Below, in pieces: positions 24,201 through 36,200 of a stretch of 64,000 bases of DNA; within the stretch, counting starts at the first letter, position 1; each line of letters starts with the position of its first letter. The notes under the pieces are model-generated. The model was not told where the DNA came from. It saw only the letters and a list, made by a program, of their open reading frames with translations, and did not search any database. The translations under genes and the position numbers were made by a program. This DNA comes from Cryptomeria japonica. Taxonomy: Eukaryota > Streptophyta > Pinopsida > Cupressales > Cupressaceae. Where the stretch lies: the NCBI RefSeq assembly GCF_030272615.1, contig NC_081410.1, positions 190,485,619 to 190,549,618 on the forward strand, given 5' to 3'.

Positions 24201-27200
24201 CCCTCGGGTACCTCTTCCTGTGTAGCCTCCCCTCGTACGAAAGTCTCTATAGCCACCTGGAACCGGATCACAAAGTTGCCTGTCAATGAGTTCTCCCCTT
24301 CGTAAAGTTATCTCAGTCGGCTATCATCCCCCTCGATGCTATTGCCAATGGGCTGGCCCATTATCCTCCGTAGGCCATTCACGCTCCGTGGCTACCCAAA
24401 TTCAGACGGCAATGGCGCCAGATGTTTACCCCGTGGGGTGTGTTATTAATATTGCATATCAATAGTCAGATAATAACCATAGGATAGAATAGTAACTAGA
24501 AACTCAGAGCAATGCTTTCATTAATGCCAAAATGTCTAGTACAATAATCATTCTCTGCATCAGTGTATCCAACAACAAGTACAAGAGCATATATAAAGAC
24601 AAGGTCGAGGGTTGCGGTTACCACCCATGGGGAACCATCGTGCAACGGACAATTACCCTCGACGACACTAACATACTTAACCAACTTAGCTTAACAAGTA
24701 GTACAACGCCCATTTTACGACCAACAATATTCAAGTTTCTTATGTGTCAAGCTCCACATTAGATAACCCTATAGTAAAACACATAAAGAAGTGTGGGATA
24801 ATTCAACTTATAGCTGTAAACTATCAGATTATATTAAAACTTACACAGATAAGAGAACCAAATGTACACATGAATACTATGATAAGGTTCCAATCCAATA
24901 TTGCATCTTCAAAATCATGCACCTCTCATCCATAAACATTCAGGTTTGTCCCTAAAAGATCATCTTCATATTGTCGGGCATTACATGACAAAGAATGCTG
25001 TCTCCTTTCAGATGTAGAGATAACAATCTTCTGTGACAACTTTGACCTTCAAAAATAATGCAGATAATCCTCACCACTAGCTTCCATGATATTAAATGCT
25101 GTGGAGACCACAAGGGGATAACAGTTGCTGTTAGGACTAGGTGTTGTACACCTTGCAAATCGTAGGGAAATTGTAATTTTTAATTATTGTAATCTGTTGT
25201 AATATTTGGACCCTCATGGAATAGGGTACCACACTTAAAAGGAATCTCAAGATTCCTTGGCTGACACAATGCCACTTGGCAATTGTATTATGATGGCTGT
25301 AAAAGAACATTGATGTTGAGGTTACAATGTTTTATAGGAAGGGCAGCTTTGACATGTTGTGCCCACACAAAATTACCATCAAGTCGTAAGCCACAAGATG
25401 GTTGTTTCTCAATGCAATTTTGCATAGCTCTAATAAGAAGGGAGGGATAATAAAAAAACAGCAATCTCAAACTGATTTTGACGAGTGGGTTTCAAGAAGT
25501 CTCTTGATGGAAATTCAAACTTCAAATGACTCTTTCACTTGGACCAATTGGTGACGTGATTTCAGTAACATTTCGGAAAAGCTGGATAGATTCTTTTGGA
25601 GAGGTGACCTTGGTGCCTTCCTGTATGGTTTAAAGAGTTCAATCCTTCCTTGGTCAGGATCGGATCATTTCCTAGTTCAATCGGATATCTTTGGATATAA
25701 AAGCCTTTTAGGTGTGCCCATTTAAATTTAGTAATATGTGGATGCAGCATGCTGACTTTTTCGATTTAGTGGACAAATGGTGGAAAGAAAGTTCAGTTTT
25801 GGGCTCGAAAATGTTTCAAGTGATAGCTAAATTAAGAGCAGTGAAGCAACATTTAAAGAAATGGAATAGAAAGCATTTTGGAAACATCTTTGAGTCCAAG
25901 ATGACTATTGAAAGTGAGCAGGGCAAGTTGAATGAGGAGGTTCTGGCACTACGCATGAATGAGGAAAGGTTCCTTCATGAGATAAGGCTGCTCAGTAAAT
26001 ATGAAATAGTGTTGGCCAGAGAAGAAATGTTTTGGAGACAAAAGTCTAGGGAAGTTTGGATCAAGGATGCGGACAAAAACACAAAATTCTTCCATAATAG
26101 CTCCAAATCATGGAGATTGGTGAATAGGATCACCAAATTATCCAAGGGAGATAAGGTTCTTATAGAAGACGCTGAAGGGACTAAATCCGACACTGTCAAT
26201 TATTATCAAGACTTGTTAAACAATTGGAGTGGGTTGGATTTGCTGGCCCAAAGGAAGGCATTAGAGAATATTACATCTTTAATTTCTGACGAGTAAAACC
26301 AATTGTTGAGATATAGATTTTCAAGGGAAGAAATTAGGTCTGCATTATTTCAGCTTCATCCGGATAAAGCACTGGGTTCAGACAGTTTCCCAGCCTCCTT
26401 TTTTCAGAAGTGTTGGCACATTATAGGAGAAGATGTTTATGAAACAATAGAAGAATCAAGGGCCTCAGGTAAGATCCTCAAAGAACTTAGTAATACATTT
26501 TTAGCCCTTATTCCTAAGAGAGAAGGTCTTATCTCTTTAGATGAATTTAGATCCATTTATTTATGCAACACTTTCTACAAGATCCTAGCAAAGGTTGCGG
26601 CAAATAGGTTAAAGAAAATTTTACCAGACATCATATTGGAGGAGCAAACCAGGTTTGTCCTAAGAAGATCAATTTTGGATGGGGTTAAAATTGCCCAAGA
26701 TGCAATCCATTCGATCCAAAAGATGAATTCACCGGCTATGCTGATTAAACTTGACATAAGGAAAGCTTATGACAAAGTGGATTGGAGATTTATGTTAAAG
26801 GTAATGGAAGCCTTTGGCTTGTCAAAAGAGTGGCTGAATTGGATTTTTAAATGGATATCGTGCCCAAGATATTCAATAACATTGAATGGAGCACCAGAAG
26901 GTTTCTTTGAATCCTCAAGAGGTATTAGCATGGGGATCCATTATCTCCCTTTCTTTTTATTATCATGGCGGAGGCCATCGGAAGATCCTTGAATCAAGCA
27001 AGAATGATGGGGCACCTAGATGGTATCAAAGTCACCATCAATCTCCTTCCCATCTCCAATTAGTAATTCGCTGATGACACCCTCCTCTTTGGGACAGCAA
27101 GGAGGTTGGAAGCCAAGACTTTCAAAGAAATCCTTAAAGTTACACAGCAGCATTGAGCGAAGAAGTTGGTTCAAATAAGTCAGAGATAATCTTTTTATCC

Positions 27201-30200
27201 AAACCACCCAGGAAAGAGCAAGAAATTATCAAAGTTCTTGGCTAAAGAAACGAGAATTGCCTTGCACCTATCTTAAAATTCCTTTGGACAAAGGCGTTAG
27301 ATTTAACAGGTTATGGAACAACCTCTATGAAAGAATCTCAAATAGAGCATTGTCATGGAAAGGGAGATGGTTGTCATGGGTGGGACGCATCATAATGTTA
27401 AAGGTTGTCCTCTCTGCAATCCCTATATATCTTTTGTCTTGTCTTTCTTTATCGGCTGGGGTAGGGCAGAAAATAAATCAGACTTTAAGGTAATTCTTTT
27501 GGCAAGGAAATGAAGAAAAGGATAGGATGGCTCTGAAAGCTTGGGAGAAAGTTTGCCAATCCAAAGAAAGGGGTGGTGTTGGATTAAGACAACAAAAGCT
27601 CCAAAACAAAGCATTGGGAGCCAAACTTGTTTGGAGAATGGCTCAAGAACATTATCGTAAATGGGCATGCACCCTGCAGAATAAGTATTTGGGGAGTGAG
27701 GATGATTCTTGAATTTTAACAACTCAAGATGCGCCAAAGGGTTCAAGAATATGGAATTTTATGCAGGAGTGCAGGCCTCTTATTTTTGACTATTTGACAT
27801 GGGACATCCATGTTGGTTCATCAGCCAAGTTTCTCTTGGAGTGGTTTTGTGAGTTTGGATAAAACGTTGGAGGTTGAGGGGACTAAAAATCTTCTCCAAC
27901 AGCAGTGGGGGATACATGTTAGAGATTACTTGTCAAGAGAAGTAAAAGATGGCATAAGGGTATGGTCTTCCTTGGATAATCTAGGTCTTCCTGCAAGAGA
28001 AGTTGATCAGCTTAGAAAGGTTTTGAATGAAAGGTAAGTAGTGCTGCGAGATGGAAGGGATGCCATCAAATGGAATGGATCAAGGACAGGCAATTACAAT
28101 GTAAAGGGCGGATACAAGATTTTAGAATGTGAGATGCAGCAGTAAACAAGTGAAATTCCATTGCATTTGTGCTGGGACAAACTTTGCCTTCCTAAAGCTG
28201 GTGTTTTCTCTGGAGCTGCTCTTCAAGGAAAAGTTTTTACAGCTGATAGATTCAAAAAGATGAAGTATGAGTAGCCCTTGAGGTGTGAATTATGTAGGTG
28301 CAGCGAGGAGAATAGTGATCATTTAATTCTCAGATGCCCTTTCACCTAACAATGTTGGACATAGCTGTGTGCAAAATTGGGTTGGAAGACTGCCCTACCC
28401 AAAGACATTCTTAATTTGTTTAAAGCATGGCTAACATCGAAAAGAAGAGCTTCTTTCTCTTGCTTGTGAACAATCAGTCCCTCCACTCTTTTATGGGAAG
28501 CTTGGAAGGAGAGAAACAAGAAGATGAAAATAGACTCCCTTCTTAATAAGATTGGAGGTTCAATGGTGGAAGTTGCCAATAATTGATTAAGGACTTTCTT
28601 GAGTAAACAAATATCATTTAGTGATTGGGATGCAGACATGAAAAAGAACTGGTTTGGGCTGAGAAATCCTCCTTTTGCTGACCTTGGTGGTAGAGAGGCT
28701 ACGAAATTGTGAGAGGAAGCTCAATGGAAAGCTCCATAATAGAGTTGGGTCATGTTGAACTTCGATGGAGCTTCGAGAGGTAACCTTGGGGAGTTAGGTG
28801 TAGGATATTTCATAAGAGACTTGAAGGGGACTATTATTTCCAGCTTTGCCCTCCCCCTCCCAAAAGTAACTTCTGAATTCAAAGCCCTCATTTTAGGTCT
28901 TCGTAAATGTAGGTGGTTAAAGTTACAGAGTGTAGAGATAGAGGGAAATGTGGCTATTGTCATTGGCACGAGCGTCCCGAAGGAACCTAGTCCGGACCCA
29001 ATTCTGATAGCATGCGAAATTTTGCTGAGCATCATACGGCTTATGGAGCATGTTGCAGGATTGACATGGGGCCAAGTGACATACAAATAGACAGCTGGGA
29101 CCTATCCACAAGTTACACCAAGGAGGTTGACGCGAATCATTCCCAGTAATTAGAATCAGTATTTAAACACATCATGGAGTATGTGAGATCATCAGTAGAG
29201 TTGGGGGAGGGTAGTTAGGGAGTAGTAGATAGGGGAAGGGTGATTTGGAAGACTTCTAGTTTGCTGTTATCATTGTAGTAAGTTCATGGCGGCTTGTGAG
29301 CTTGCAATGCCCCAAATGTAAGGAACATGTGAAGGCTTGCAGGCATGCTATCATTCTATTTCATCAATAAATGTTAATGTTTCATTTTGCATTCAATTGT
29401 GTGTTGTGTTTCGGTATATGTTTGGCTGCAAGGTTGGACAGTCCATTCCGGACCCTCTAACCTTGACTGCATCAAGTAGTATCAGAGCGAGATTCGAACC
29501 CGAGGAGGTGGGAGTTCTGGAAGAGCCTTGGTGTGGACAAATCATTGACTGGAGGCAGGTTGTAGTTGTTGTCAACCGATTGCCGAAGTGAGGTAGTTGA
29601 AATCCTAAGCCAGATCACTGAATTGATGCAATCACACCTAAATCAAAAGGAAAGATGCTTCTAAGAAGGATGCCAACAATGGCCAATGTCACTGGAAGAG
29701 TGGAAGAGACGATGGACATGATGAGAGCCACAGAGAATCGATTGGATGTCATTGAGGAGGATCAAAGAAGGGGTGTAAACCCCAAACTGAAAGAGGAGAG
29801 TGATGAGGAAGAGTCGAAGATGTAAGAGCAAGATGAGGAAAGTCAGGAGGAAAAAGAGTCAGATTAGATCAAGATGATGAAGGCAATTGCGAAGATTGGA
29901 AAGAGGCCAAGGACCAAAATACCTAGTTATGTCGGAAGCCTGAATCCAAAAGAGCTGATTGATTAGATAAATGAAATGGAGTACTTCGAATTTGAAGAGA
30001 TTGAAGATCCAGAACGAGTAAGGTTCACCAAAACTAAGCTGAAGGGACATGCTGCCATTTGGTGGAAAGAGGTACAGTTGCACCGAAATCGGAGAGGGAA
30101 GGAGCAGATCATGAAATGGGATAGGATGGTAATGATGCTGAAGGGCCAATTCATACCGGCCGACTATGAACTAGAGTTGCCAAAGAAGCTCCAAAATTTG

Positions 30201-33200
30201 CAGTCGAGAGAGAAGATGGAGTACACCGAAGAATTCCACAAAATGATCATTAGGGCCGAACAAAGTGAATCCAAAAGGGAGAAGGTGGTGAGATACATTA
30301 ATGGGCTTCGAGCTAATATTCATAATTGAGCTTGGTCTAGATGACCACCATGGAGGAAGCCTAAAAATTTGCACTACGAGTGGAAGAAAAGCTGGCCAGG
30401 AGGGTAAAGCGAATGTTGAGTAATAGAAATTGGAGAGATCTGGAGAGATGGACACAATAAACTGAACGGAAGCCATACACAGAGCAAACTAGAGGGAGGC
30501 GCCTAAATTGAAGGGAAGAAAGGAAGCCCGAGGAAGATACATACCGCAACCAGAGAGAAAAGGAGAACTATCGCTAGACTAGGGAATACCAAAGGGCAGT
30601 GTTGACGTGTTTTTTATGACAGTGTCGAAAACAAAATAAAGTTGCCTAATGGTCACTTCACCCTCTCTTGATCAAAGTTGCCTAGTTGCATGCTAAGATT
30701 GTAGGAAGTTCAAACAATTGACTCCAAGATTCCTTTATGCTACGGACGTGACTCAGTTGGCTGATGTGATTGCTGGTAATCCAAGGGGCCTTACGTTTGG
30801 ATCATTCTTTCACTTCTTTGCTATGGCTGTTTGTCGTAAAATGGGCTTTGTACTACTTGTTAAGCTAAGTTGGTTAAGTATGTTAGTGTCATCGAGGGTA
30901 GTTGTCCGTTGCACGACAGTTCCCCACGAGTGGTAACCGCAACCCTCGACCGTGTCTTTATATATGCTCTTGTACTTGTTGTTGGATACACTGATGCAGA
31001 GAATGATTATTGTACTAGACATTTTGGCATTAATGAAAGCATTGCTCTGAGTTTCTAGTTACTATTCTATCCTATGGTTATTATCTGATTGTTGATATGC
31101 AATATTAATAACACACCCCACGGGGTAAACATCTGGGTAGCCATGGAGCGTGAATGGCCTACAGAGGATAATGGGCCAGCCCATTGGCAATAGCATTGAG
31201 GAGGATGATAGCTGACTGAGAGAACTTTACGAAGGGGAGAACGCATTGACAGGCAACTTTGTGATCCGGTTCCAGGCAGCTATAGAGACTTTTGTAGGAG
31301 GGGAGGCTACACAGGAAGAGGTACCTGAGGGTGTAGTCTGCGACGCTCTCAACGTCAGTCCGGTGGCAAATAGGTTGTTGCACCAACTCCCGCGTCTCCT
31401 AGCCCAAGCAACCCTTGCCAACCAGCACCGAAGGGAGGAAACCTAGTGTGAGGACCGACGCCAATAGGTCCTCCGGGAGTGCGAAGAAAACAATCATCGT
31501 TGGGAAGAGGAGAGTAATGGCAAGTGACGACGGGAAACTTGAACCTTGAGCCTCAGGGGCAGAATAAAGAACACTCCTACATTATGTACATGAATTAATG
31601 CCCAACTTATTAAATAAGGATAGAAATAAGAAGGCACAAAGTGAGGAGTGGGAGGCCGCATAGAGAGCCTTGATTCTGGAACAACAAGTAGAACGTAGAC
31701 GGAGGATGAGGCAACTTGCCGAAGGACGACCTGCCGAAGGGTTGCCCAAAGGGAACCAAGGTGTCACGGAGGGTGCAGGAGCAGAAGCCGAAGGAGATTT
31801 CTACGTGTCGCCAGAACACCGTAGGGTGAGAAGATAAGAAGAATTTTAGGAGGAACCAAGGCTACGAAGAAATCTGGTCGAATAGACCCGGGATCAGTTC
31901 AGAAATTTATCCCTTACACCGCGCACGGAGGACCACCGATGGGAGTGAACAAACGACGAGGGTGAGAACGGAGGGGAGGGCAACCAAACGACCGTAGGTG
32001 TGGAGGAGGCACAGGCACACGGCAAGCAGGACCCCCTCTTGGGACCCATCACACCAAGCACGCGGGTACAAACCCTTCACACGCACAAGAACTATTCGAA
32101 CGGTGGAGACTTGACTTCGTAGGGCCTCTCAAGGCCAACCGTGCACGCCGATGCCGTTACATTGTGGTTGCTACAGAATATTAATGAAATGGGTGGAGGC
32201 TAGGGCTCTCCCAGACAACTCTGCAATAAGTATGGCTAAATTCATCTATGAGCAGATTATTACCAAATACAGCATCCCTATTCAATTGCCCAGTGACAGA
32301 GGAGGACATTTCGTCAACCATGTGGTAAAGTTATTAAAGACTGAATTCAAAATTTTTCATTCTTTGTCGAGTCCCTACTACCCTCGGGCGAACGGACAAG
32401 CCGAGGCCACAAACAAAATCTTGGTCATGATTATCTACAAGTCTTGTGGAGTTGAAGGGGAGGATTGGGAAGAAAGGTTACCGTCGGTACTGTGGGCCTA
32501 CTGCACGAACTACAAGACCACCACGGGCCACACACCCTTCCAGTTGATGTATGGGTAGGAGGCTGTAGTCCCTGTGAAATTCATGGTACCAAGTTTGCGG
32601 ATCGCTATTGACAATAAACTCGAGGATATGGAAAGCCTACGAGAGCGATTGCACGCCCTCAATAAACTCGAGGAGTGGAGGATGCTGGCACAATGGGCAA
32701 CCGAGGTCATGCAGCAGCGATGGAAGCACTAGCACGACAAGCACCTCCGGAAGATGGGCTTTACCCCGGGTCAATTGGTGTTGAAATATAATGGAAAAAA
32801 TGAGATAAAACCAGGGAAATTTAAAGTAAAGTGGCTGGGGCCCTACAGACTCTGGGGCGAATGGGTCAGTCAAATTGGGGATGCTCGACGGCAGGGAGAT
32901 TCTAGAGGCCGTCAACGGGTCTAAGCTGAAAATCTATCATGAATGGAGACAGGACACGGGCCCCACCCAGCCCGACGAAGATACCTGTAACACTTTAACA
33001 AAAAAAAAAAGAGAGTGGCCACGGGGGCACCACCGTGCGGTGGGCCATTGTTGGGGGACCACCGTGCGGTGGAACCATCGTTGGGGGGGCCACCGCCGGT
33101 GACCATCGTGCGGTGGTTGTCCACCGCAGAAGATGCCCCGCCAAAACCGTCACGCCCACGCGACAAGAAATAAAAGTGCCGCCCCAACCAAACTCCCCAC

Positions 33201-36200
33201 CGGACAATATCTTCTGCTCATGCCCACGCCAAAAGAAATAAAAGTGCCCACGCCCAACCAAAGACACATTCGCGAGGGTAAAAGAGATTACAGTCGGGAA
33301 TAAAGGGAAAGGTGGTGTAACTACCTCAGGCAGTTGAAGACAGAAAGCAGGAACAAGAGAAATGCATTCAACAAGAAAACGACAGTGGAAGACGAATCTG
33401 CAGAAGAGCATGGATAAAATGGCAAGGATTTAACCTTTAGGGGTGAGGGTTGCCGGTAGCAGCAAAAAGAAACCACCGACGGGGAAAGCAACAACCAAGG
33501 TTACAACCGACACGGTTATATTCGAGGGAGTTAATGGAGAGTGCAGGAGGTGGTGGCAACAAAACCTTGACAACCATGAAGTAAAAAATTCGTTAAGGAA
33601 GTCAGGAGTGCATTGGGTGGTTCAGATGCTGGTTTTTCGGATCAAGAAATTTGAGCCACCGATGCGGACAATGATAGTAGCATTCGACAACACCACCAAG
33701 AAAAGCACTTTCGAGTATATGAAGCACACAGTCACAGTCTCCTTCACAGCAGCCGACTTCACCAGGGTATTTGGCATACCCGGGAGGGATGGGAAGAAAG
33801 TAGATATGAAGGCGCAAAAGATGAACACGGACCAGAAAGAACATTGGATACGCATGGTCTCCAGAAATTTTACACTAGCGGAATTTGATTCCATAGCCAA
33901 GGCCACTAAGGGGAGAGGGATGAAGAAATCTTTTGTGGCAGAAGGGCCATGGCGTTGCATCATGGACGTGGTCAAGAGCAGGCTGACGGGGTTCAACCGG
34001 GCATCGGACATAGCGCTCCCACAAATCATCCAGATGAACGGGTTGATGAATGGAGTACAATATGACTGGGCATTAGTACTGGCGGGCAAAATGTTCGAGT
34101 TCATGACATTGCAGCATCACACGTTTTATATGCCGCACTCCGCCATCGGGTTATTTTTGGAGGCGACGCTTTCACAGCTTCCGGCAGACAAGCTGGAAAT
34201 TTGGTCGGAGGGGAACTTGGCACCCGACAAGCCGCCTATTTTTCAGTGGAGGCATCTTGACATAGGGTTGGTACCCGGGGTGGGGCAGAAACGACAAAGG
34301 TAGGAGGTGTCAGAGTCTGGGGATATTGACAGTGGGAGGGAAGAGACCTTGGAGGCCTCGAGTGACTCAGAGGGAGATAGCGAGGAGAGCCTAGTAGAGA
34401 CTGTACGGGCATCCACACCAGTCTTGTTTGCTACGCCCATGCTGACAGCCTCAGCACACTTGAGTCCGCCGACGGTGACGGTTGCATCTATCCCTGCCTT
34501 CGGCCAGCAGAGGCCGCCAGTTCACATGGTGCCGCCAGTAGGGGCAACAGAGGAAGTGAGAGAGGCAGTACCATCCGAGGGTGTGGGGTAGTCCGTACCC
34601 ACCGTAGAGGCGCAAGAATTGGGGAAGGATCAGACAGGTACTATGGGCGAAGAGGAATGTTGGCTGAGGGAGATGGAGATACACCTATGTCGCCTAGGCC
34701 GGCTACTACCATTTCTCCCCCACGAGCGACTTCTAGGAGCAAGGACCCTCGAGAGGACATAGAGGTGGAGGTGGTGGACATAGACAACCAAGGTTCCCCT
34801 GGAGATATGACACATTCGGCAGAAGTGCAAGGGAGAGAGTTGGCACTTGAATAGAAGACAGAGGTCCCGTTAGACAGAGTGGAGGTTCACACGAAGAGCA
34901 GGCACCCAGGTAGGATAGACGTGGAGGCTTACCTCCAGGATGTGGTTGGTTGAGGGCAGACATACTTCTAGGAGATGGTGCAGACTTATCTGCAGGACGA
35001 GGTACGCAAAGGGCGAGAGGTCATAGCATCCCTATAGGCAGAGGCCTCAGATAGCACCGCCCAGGAGTTGGAGCGGATGCTCAGGTTTGTACAGGAGGGG
35101 TGTCCTCAGGCATTTGCTGCCTGTTTTGAGAGAGAGGGATGGCCAGAGACTGAGACAACAGAGATGCTAAATGCATGGGTAGTGAGGGAGCGAGTAGTGG
35201 AGAGTAGGGTCGAGTCTCTCAGGAGGCAGGTTGAGCAGGCTTTTAGGGAGGAGTATTACACTCTTCGCCATACAGAGCACATTTCTGCAGGGCATGAGAT
35301 TGCCCGGGTGGCCGCGGAGAGAGCTTGGGAGGAGCTGACCACCAGAGTTGCGGAGTTGCAGAAAGACTTGGATGCCGAGAGGGCTCAGTTAGAAGTCGAA
35401 AGGGCTCGGTTCACCACGGAGAGGGCTCAGTTCACTGCCGCGAGGGACCAGTCAGCAACAGAGTTGGAGGCCGCTAGAACGGAGAAGATGACCCTGAGTA
35501 CGAGTTTGGTGCAGGCTAGAGAGACCATGGATGAGAAGGAGAAGAAGGTACTGGAGGCTGCCAGGATGGTTAAGCTTGCCATAGAGAACGGGAAGATTGC
35601 AGAGTGGTACTTGAGGATACAAACACAACAGGTGTACGACCTGCAAGCACAGCTGGCATCAACATCTTCCTCAGCCCCACCACCTGCTGCGGATTCAGGG
35701 ATGTCTTCTCAGCTCCCTTCTTCTGTTCCTTGATTTTGTCTTTGATAGTCATGTATGTCATCCCTATTTTGTTTTGAGTAGTTAGGAGACGACTTCTTTT
35801 TTTTGGGGGGATAATGTAGTCGGGAATAATCAATTATGTTATTGCGTCGTCATTATGTTGTGTCACCATCGGTAATTGTGTGTTATGGGAGTCAATTAGT
35901 TCACTCAAAGGGCAATTGGACGCGACGGTTGGTCACACCCCCTCGAGTATTATATATTGTATCTTGTTCCTTCGGGAAATCAAGATTGTAACTGGAGACT
36001 ATATGAAGGAAAATATACCTGTTCTTTGTAGTTATAACACTTATCTTATGGCATACTAGCATCTCTTATTCTGTACTGTGCATTTACTTCTTATGTCTCT
36101 GAAATAGTTTCCATAGGCGAAACAATGGCCAAAATTCCATCATCGGATATAGTGATGCTTCTGCTTCGAACGAACTAAAATGAATTGAAAATAAAGGGGA

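Larger units (their letters stand above)
16798..24726 (-). mobile_element. LTR retrotransposon A, gag-protease only, TSD ATATT
   Basis: Two 304-bp LTRs (24423-24726 as 5', 16798-17101 as 3') start TGTTGGTCGTAAAATGG and end GGGGTAAACA. They differ at about 12 positions (about 96% identity). A PBS-like TGGCGCCATTGCCGTC follows the 5' LTR, close to the Asp-tRNA site used by Tat/Athila elements; TTAGGGGGG lies before the 3' LTR. Target duplications ATATT are at 24727-24731 and 16793-16797. The interior has gag, protease, a pol linker, an integrase tail and a decayed coiled-coil ORF, but no RT, RNase H or integrase core. Confidence 0.93.
30828..36124 (+). mobile_element. Chimeric LTR element B, TSD ATGGC
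   Basis: 5,297 bp flanked by ATGGC (30823-30827 and 36125-36129). The left LTR (30828-31131, 304 bp) and leader/gag start to about 32074 are those of the element A family. There the sequence jumps to integrase, accessory ORF, polypurine tract and a 310-bp right LTR (35815-36124) that starts TGTAGTCGGG and ends GCGAAACA and is unlike the left LTR. Gag, protease, RT and RNase H are missing. The leader has also lost about 23 bp that hold the PBS in element A. Confidence 0.85.
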
